Source of the DNA: an uncultured Alphaproteobacteria bacterium
Lineage (GTDB): Bacteria > Pseudomonadota > Alphaproteobacteria > UBA7887
Direction of reading: 5' to 3'
Length of the DNA stretch: 35,004 nt
Assembly: GCA_902562525.1 (NCBI GenBank)
Contig: CACETT010000010.1
Span: 1 to 35,004, forward strand
Shown: positions 30,357 to 35,004 of the stretch, one piece after another
Layout of the letters: each line of letters starts with the position of its first letter
How positions within the stretch are numbered: the stretch's first letter is position 1
Translations under genes and position numbers: made by a program
Notes under the pieces: generated by a model
The model's input: the letters and a program-made list of their open reading frames with translations, nothing else
Told to the model about the DNA's origin: nothing
Databases searched by the model: none

Positions 30357-30456
30357 GCATAGGTGGCCTAATTAGGTTAGGCCGTAGATGGCTGAATATT
30401 TTATCGTAGCCTATCTGGATGAAGAGGTGGGTTTGTCGGGTGGTTAAATAGGGATT

Positions 30457-30996
30457 TTGGATTTTATGGTAGATAGTGGGAAAATTAACTGGCATGAGGA
30501 CATGTTCTCAGTTCTTAGAAGCCAGAATATCACCCTTGTAGGGCATGTTCCAGATGCAGGCCACACTCCATTAATACGGCTGTGCGAGCGCCAGAACGAT
30601 ATGGATGTGGTTACTTTAACAACGGAAGAAGAAGGCGTTGGTCTTTTGTCTGGTGCATGGGCTGGAGGCCGAAAAGGGGTGTTGCTCATGCAGTCAAGCG
30701 GGGTAGGGAACTGCATAAATGCTCTTGCACTTCCCCAAATTTGTAGAATTCCGTTCTTTACTATTGTTTCCATGCGTGGGGAGTGGGGCGAATTTATTCC
30801 CTGGCAAGTCCCTATGGGTCAGGCAACCCCTTCGGTATTGGGCGCGATGGATGTAAAGGTCTTCAGAGCCGATCGGCAGGAAGATGTCGGTGCTACTGTG
30901 GATGCAGCCGCCAATTTTTCGTTTAATACACGCCAATCTTCAGCCGTTCTTTTATCTCAAAAGATGATTGGGGCTAAGCAGTTCAAGGAGGGATGA
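30457..30996 (+). CDS. ThDP-binding decarboxylase alpha (PP/regulatory) subunit, sulfopyruvate/phosphonopyruvate decarboxylase-like
   Basis: GHVPDAGHTPLIRLCERQNDMDVVTLTTEEEGVGLLSGAWAGGRKGVLLMQSSGVGNCINAL; followed directly by the beta subunit. Confidence 0.82.
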   Translation: MDFMVDSGKINWHEDMFSVLRSQNITLVGHVPDAGHTPLIRLCERQNDMDVVTLTTEEEGVGLLSGAWAGGRKGVLLMQSSGVGNCINALALPQICRIPFFTIVSMRGEWGEFIPWQVPMGQATPSVLGAMDVKVFRADRQEDVGATVDAAANFSFNTRQSSAVLLSQKMIGAKQFKEG

Positions 30997-31572
30997 GTGA
31001 TGTTGGAGAGACGTCCTTTGCTAAAATCAATTTTGAGCGACAGACCCAAAGATTTATTGGCTGTGTCGGGACTTGGGTCCTCTACTTGGGATCTGAGTGC
31101 TGTTGGTGATCATCATAAAAATTTTTGTTTTATAGGAGCTATGGGACAGGCAGGCGCCTTTGCTCTGGGCCTGGCCATGGCCCAAAAAGAAAAACGAGTT
31201 CTCCTTGTTACGGGTGATGGCGAACTATTGATGAGCCTAGGAATTCTTGCCACTATAGCTAATCAAGGTCCAGAAAACCTTGTTCTGCTAGTTATGGATA
31301 ACGAATCTTATGCTGAAACAGGTGGTCAGCCCACGGCGACGGCAGGGCCTACAGATCTGGAGCAAGTAGCCAGAGGATGTGGGATTAAGGAGACAGCAAC
31401 TTTCCAGAACGAAGAAGAGACTGAGGAGATCCGCAAGATGGTCTATGGAAGAGCTGGACCAGTTTTTATGAACATCAAGGTGTTTGCAAAGCCTCCTGAC
31501 TTGGTGTTCCCGCATTCATTTGATGGGGTTACCGCTATTGATCGGTTTCGAAAGTCTGTCTTATCGAACTAG
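30997..31572 (+). CDS. ThDP-binding decarboxylase beta (catalytic) subunit, sulfopyruvate/phosphonopyruvate decarboxylase-like
   Basis: FIGAMGQAGAFALGLAMA; ThDP motif GDGELLMSLGILATIANQGPENLVLLVMDNESYAETGGQPT. Confidence 0.84.
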   Translation: MMLERRPLLKSILSDRPKDLLAVSGLGSSTWDLSAVGDHHKNFCFIGAMGQAGAFALGLAMAQKEKRVLLVTGDGELLMSLGILATIANQGPENLVLLVMDNESYAETGGQPTATAGPTDLEQVARGCGIKETATFQNEEETEEIRKMVYGRAGPVFMNIKVFAKPPDLVFPHSFDGVTAIDRFRKSVLSN

Positions 31573-31655
31573 CCTTGTAATTATTATTGGTATAAATTTT
31601 AAAACATTGGTGTGTTAGGGTTGTTTCGGTGAGACTAGTTTAAATAGGGAATGTC

Positions 31656-32099
31656 ATGAAGCGCATGCATATTCATCTGGGAGTGGAGGATTTGGCCTCT
31701 TCCGTTAGGTTTTACACGAGCCTTTTTGGAGTGACGCCCACAGTTCTGGAGGCAGACTACGCCAAATGGGCCCTGGAGGATCCGCGGGTAAACTTTGCTA
31801 TTTCTAATCGATGTGAGAGCCGGGTGGGAGTGGATCATCTGGGCATTCAGTGCGAGGATAAAGCCTCGCTCACCGAACAGGCTACGCGTTTGGCAGATGC
31901 GGGGCAGCCTGTGGTGCACCAGGAAAGCACGGTCTGTTGTTATGCGACGGGCCAGAAGGTTTGGGTTTCTGATCCGCAAGGTATTCCGTGGGAAACATTT
32001 GTTACTGAAGGAAATTCCACCGAGTTCGGTGAAAATTTTGATCGCGACCTGTTAAATGAGAAGAGAACGAGTGCTGGGAAGCAAGAGAAGTGTTGTTAA
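31656..32099 (+). CDS. ArsI/CadI-type VOC protein, candidate C-As lyase
   Basis: MKRMHIHLGVEDLASSVRFYTSLFGVTPTVLEADYAKWALEDPRVNFAIS...VDHLGIQ...TVCCYATGQKVWVSDPQGIPWETF; vicinal Cys pair (94-95) and His/Glu metal-site positions as expected for ArsI. Confidence 0.82.
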   Translation: MKRMHIHLGVEDLASSVRFYTSLFGVTPTVLEADYAKWALEDPRVNFAISNRCESRVGVDHLGIQCEDKASLTEQATRLADAGQPVVHQESTVCCYATGQKVWVSDPQGIPWETFVTEGNSTEFGENFDRDLLNEKRTSAGKQEKCC

Positions 32100-32116
32100 A
32101 ACATTTACGTGAGATA

Positions 32117-32150
32117 GCTGGCGCCCGCCCGGGACGCCGGCCTTTTGGGG
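32117..32150 (+). terminator. possible GC-rich hairpin followed by CCTTTT
   Basis: CTGGCG-CCCGCCCGGGA-CGCCGG (one G-U) then CCTTTTGG, between the ArsI-like and SnoaL-like genes; weak T tract. Confidence 0.3.
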
Positions 32151-32181
32151 CTTGTAAAGTCTCCTATACTATTAAGTAGAC

Positions 32182-32577
32182 GTGGTTATGCAAACACCAG
32201 CTGAATTTGTTGAAGAGTGGCTGGAAACACTCGCTTCACATGATGTTGACGCGGTGGTGGAGCTCTATAAATATGATGCCGTTCTTTTGGGGACAGTCGA
32301 CAAGGGTGTGCGAAAAGGGACAAAAGATATCCGTGAGTATTTTAAAAATTTTCTTAGGCTGGCGCCGATAGGTAAGATTACATATATAATATGTGAGAAG
32401 TTAAGCGAGGGCTCCATCGCAATAGCTAATGGGCTCTACGACTTTGAATTACATGAGGATGGCCAAGTATCCAGTGTTCCCGCCAGATTTACTTTTGTTT
32501 TGGAGAATGTTGACCTCAAATGGAAAATTTTGTCTCACCATTCTTCTAGAATTTCTGCCTCTCCTGAATCTTCCTAA
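32182..32577 (+). CDS. SnoaL/SgcJ-like (NTF2-fold) nuclear transport factor 2 family protein
   Basis: FVEEWLETLASHDVDAVVELYKYDAVLLGTVDKGVRKGTKDIREYFKNFL...RFTFVLENVDLKWKILSHHSS. Confidence 0.82.
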   Translation: MVMQTPAEFVEEWLETLASHDVDAVVELYKYDAVLLGTVDKGVRKGTKDIREYFKNFLRLAPIGKITYIICEKLSEGSIAIANGLYDFELHEDGQVSSVPARFTFVLENVDLKWKILSHHSSRISASPESS

Positions 32578-33823
32578 ACGATTTTTTGTATAGACGTGTG
32601 GCCACTAAGGTTAGCGCTATGGCAGGTATTAAATACAAAATATAAATCCAACCGATTTTTGTTATGGTAAATTGGAGATCAAGGAAAATGCCAAGCACGG
32701 GAGGGCCCAGAGCGGAGGCGAATATTGAGAGTGATGCAACAAAGCTTCGTATACTCGCTATGTATCTTGTGCCATAAATCTCAGAAAGTGCAAATGGAAT
32801 TAATGTCATCCGGAGGCCAGATACCGCCCCAAAGAGTCCAAGATATATAAATGCCCATACGGGACTGTCGCAGTACATAAGAATGAACAGACCCATAATC
32901 GCTGGAGCGAGGGAGTACTTCAGTAATTCTCTAGAGCCAAAACGATCAAGTATGGGACCTGCGCAAACAGATGAGATTAAACTCATGACTGCATAAAAGG
33001 CGTATCCCGAAAGTACTAAGGTTACGGGCCAATGTTTTAGATCTGCTATAAGCAAAACATGAAAAGCCAGTGCCGTATCTAGAAAAGAGGGGACTAAAAT
33101 TCCGGGTATCAACAGATAGAACAACGGCGTGCTGAGGGCGCCTCTGACTGTGCTACTTGGTTTCTCCCTCGGCGGGTGATTTGAGTCATGGACTTCATAG
33201 TGGGCATTTTTTTTCTCATTTGGTTTTTTCCCAAGTAAGAAAAGGGTCGCGGGTAACATGCAAAGCAGTACTAGAATGCCACATAAAATATAGGTGATCT
33301 GCCATCCTAAACTTGTAATCAAAAAGATAGCGGCAATTGGAAGGATCCCCCTACCAAGAGGAAACCCTAGTCCTGTTATAGCTACTGCCTTGCCTCTATC
33401 TTTGCCAAAACCCTTCAGTATCGCTGTTACGGCCGTGTGGGTGGCAAGGCCTTGTCCGGCTTGCCGAAGAAGAAATACGGAAAGGACTAGAAGAAAGACA
33501 TTCGTCGATAATCCGGCACATACGCAGGCGACTGCAAGTAAACACGAGACGAAGATTGCATATAACTTTAGTGGCACGTGATCCAAGACACTTCCTGTTA
33601 GTGGTAGGATCAATGCCGAGAGTATAGTGCCGGCCATAAAAATGGATCCCCATTCACTATGGCTTAGGTCAAAGTGCCTCTCAATACTTGGCGTAAAAAC
33701 TCCTACAAAGAAGGTCTGTCCAAAGCTTGAAAAAAATACCATCAAGAATCCAAAGGAAAGCAAATGCCAATGCGATTTTATAAAATTGGTATAGTTAGAT
33801 ATTTGCTTACGTAGCATAACCAC
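32546..33823 (-). CDS. MFS transporter
   Basis: 12 TM-like segments; GSVLDHVPLKLYAIFVSCL; GPILDRFGSRELLKYS. Confidence 0.88.
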   Translation of the reverse strand: MVMLRKQISNYTNFIKSHWHLLSFGFLMVFFSSFGQTFFVGVFTPSIERHFDLSHSEWGSIFMAGTILSALILPLTGSVLDHVPLKLYAIFVSCLLAVACVCAGLSTNVFLLVLSVFLLRQAGQGLATHTAVTAILKGFGKDRGKAVAITGLGFPLGRGILPIAAIFLITSLGWQITYILCGILVLLCMLPATLFLLGKKPNEKKNAHYEVHDSNHPPREKPSSTVRGALSTPLFYLLIPGILVPSFLDTALAFHVLLIADLKHWPVTLVLSGYAFYAVMSLISSVCAGPILDRFGSRELLKYSLAPAIMGLFILMYCDSPVWAFIYLGLFGAVSGLRMTLIPFALSEIYGTRYIASIRSFVASLSIFASALGPPVLGIFLDLQFTITKIGWIYILYLIPAIALTLVATRLYKKSFRKIQERQKF

Positions 33824-33949
33824 TTTTTAGAAGGTTTCTTTTTGAAAGATATAAATAGATGTGTGTCAACACTCTACACTATAAATGTATAATGCTGCAT
33901 TCGGTATCTTCTCACTCTACGAGTAACATAGATTTTTCGTCCAAATATA

Positions 33950-35004
33950 TTAGGAAATAGACTTTTGAGATTCTAGTTTTTCGACAGCTTCAACCCAGAG
34001 TTTTTCCTCAGCCGAGAGTTCTTTGCGAGCTTTGTCAAGGCGTTGGGAGAGAGTAGAAAAGTCTTCAACTTCAGAATGGTAGGTTTCTGGATCTGCGAGT
34101 TTTTCCTCCAGTTGAGTGATAATGTTCGCGAGATTTTCAATTTTATGTTCTGATCGGCTAATAGAACTTCTCAGTTGAACTGTGTTTTGACGTTGTTCCG
34201 CACGTTTTTTTCTCTGAGCCTTTCGATTAAAAGACGGCTGAGGGCTGGTGACCGAGGGCTCCTTCTGGTGAGGGGAGTGCGATTTCCCTAAAGAGCTTTG
34301 ATAATTTTCTAGAGAGCCATCATAGGGAGTACATGTTCCATCTGCTACCAGCCATAGCCGTTCAGCCACAAGATTGATGGTATGAATGTCGTGGCTAACA
34401 AGTACGACAGCGCCCATATACTCATTTAGAGCGGAGACCAGCGTCTCTCGTCCCATAATATCCAAGTGGTTGGTTGGCTCATCAAGTACCAGAAAATTGG
34501 GGCGATCATGGCTTATTAGGGCAAATAATAGCCGGGACTTTTCACCACCAGATAACGCAGATACCTTCGTATCAGCTTTCGAGGCGCTAAACCCAAATGT
34601 TCCTAAATGCGAACGGACTTGTTCTTCCCTTACTTCAGGTAGATTAGTTTGAAGAGTTTGGTAGGGGGTCAAATCTCCATCTAGTTCATCAGTTTGGTCT
34701 TGGGAGAAATAGCCAGATTTTATTTTTTGGGATTTTTGAATTGCCCCGCTTAACGGTTTCATTCTGCCAGCAAGAAGTTTGACTAATGTAGATTTTCCCA
34801 GACCGTTTGCCCCGAGGATTGCTATGCGGTCATCAGGATCAATCTGCAGATTAAGACCTTGAAGAACAACGTGCTCTCCATAGCCGACGGATACGTTAGT
34901 CGTGGTGACTAATGGCGGTGGTAATAGATTTAGTGGCTGTGGAAAGTGCAGAGGACTACTTTGATCTTGCGAAGTTTCAAGTACTGGATCCATTTTTTCG
35001 AGTA
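33950..35004 (-). CDS. ABC-F family ATP-binding protein, C-terminal portion (N-terminus beyond window)
   Basis: GANGLGKSTLVKLLAG, LSGGEKSRLLFALISHDRPNFLVLDEPTNHLD, VLVSHDIHTINLVAERLW, C-terminal coiled coil; frame open to window end (...LEKMDPVLE). Confidence 0.9.
   Translation of the reverse strand, partial: LEKMDPVLETSQDQSSPLHFPQPLNLLPPPLVTTTNVSVGYGEHVVLQGLNLQIDPDDRIAILGANGLGKSTLVKLLAGRMKPLSGAIQKSQKIKSGYFSQDQTDELDGDLTPYQTLQTNLPEVREEQVRSHLGTFGFSASKADTKVSALSGGEKSRLLFALISHDRPNFLVLDEPTNHLDIMGRETLVSALNEYMGAVVLVSHDIHTINLVAERLWLVADGTCTPYDGSLENYQSSLGKSHSPHQKEPSVTSPQPSFNRKAQRKKRAEQRQNTVQLRSSISRSEHKIENLANIITQLEEKLADPETYHSEVEDFSTLSQRLDKARKELSAEEKLWVEAVEKLESQKSIS

Noticed and set aside
34991-34993. 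ATG at 34993 as the start of the ABC-F gene
   Set aside because: Frame continues upstream to the window edge as ...LEKMDPVLE, which looks like an internal ABC-F linker, so the Met is internal and the gene is truncated.
1-35004. CRISPR arrays, tRNA/rRNA genes, insertion sequences, phage genes
   Set aside because: No regularly spaced repeats, no tRNA or rRNA signatures and no transposase or integrase motifs were seen by eye; a computational scan was not possible.

Overview
The window looks like ordinary chromosome from a proteobacterium, possibly marine (inference from gene content only). Most of it is accounted for by about 28 protein-coding genes and one cobalamin riboswitch. No rRNA, tRNA, CRISPR array, transposase or integrase was recognised. 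Blocks from left to right: (i) a minus-strand redox cluster at 1-5338 with a 5-CxxCH multihaem cytochrome carrying an acidic repeat, an outer-membrane beta-barrel-like protein, a membrane-anchored FNR/[2Fe-2S] reductase and a second CxxCH cytochrome cut by the window edge; (ii) a YdcF-like gene, then a minus-strand TonB and BtuB-like receptor pair preceded by a cobalamin riboswitch, plus dienelactone hydrolase, parvulin and DUF938 genes; (iii) a Dpp/Opp-type ABC transporter operon with a VOC protein; (iv) an MFS gene and a small secreted orphan; (v) a long co-directional block at about 20.1-32.6 kb with DapA-family, GGT-family, TAXI-TRAP, Sdh/Frd-like flavoprotein and Fe-S subunits without a membrane anchor, a PhyH dioxygenase, an EamA exporter, a split ThDP decarboxylase, an ArsI-like VOC protein and a SnoaL-like protein; (vi) an MFS gene and a truncated ABC-F gene. 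The most interesting candidates are the multihaem cytochrome/porin-like/reductase cluster and the catabolic block that includes a possible C-As lyase. All calls are by eye; no database search was run.
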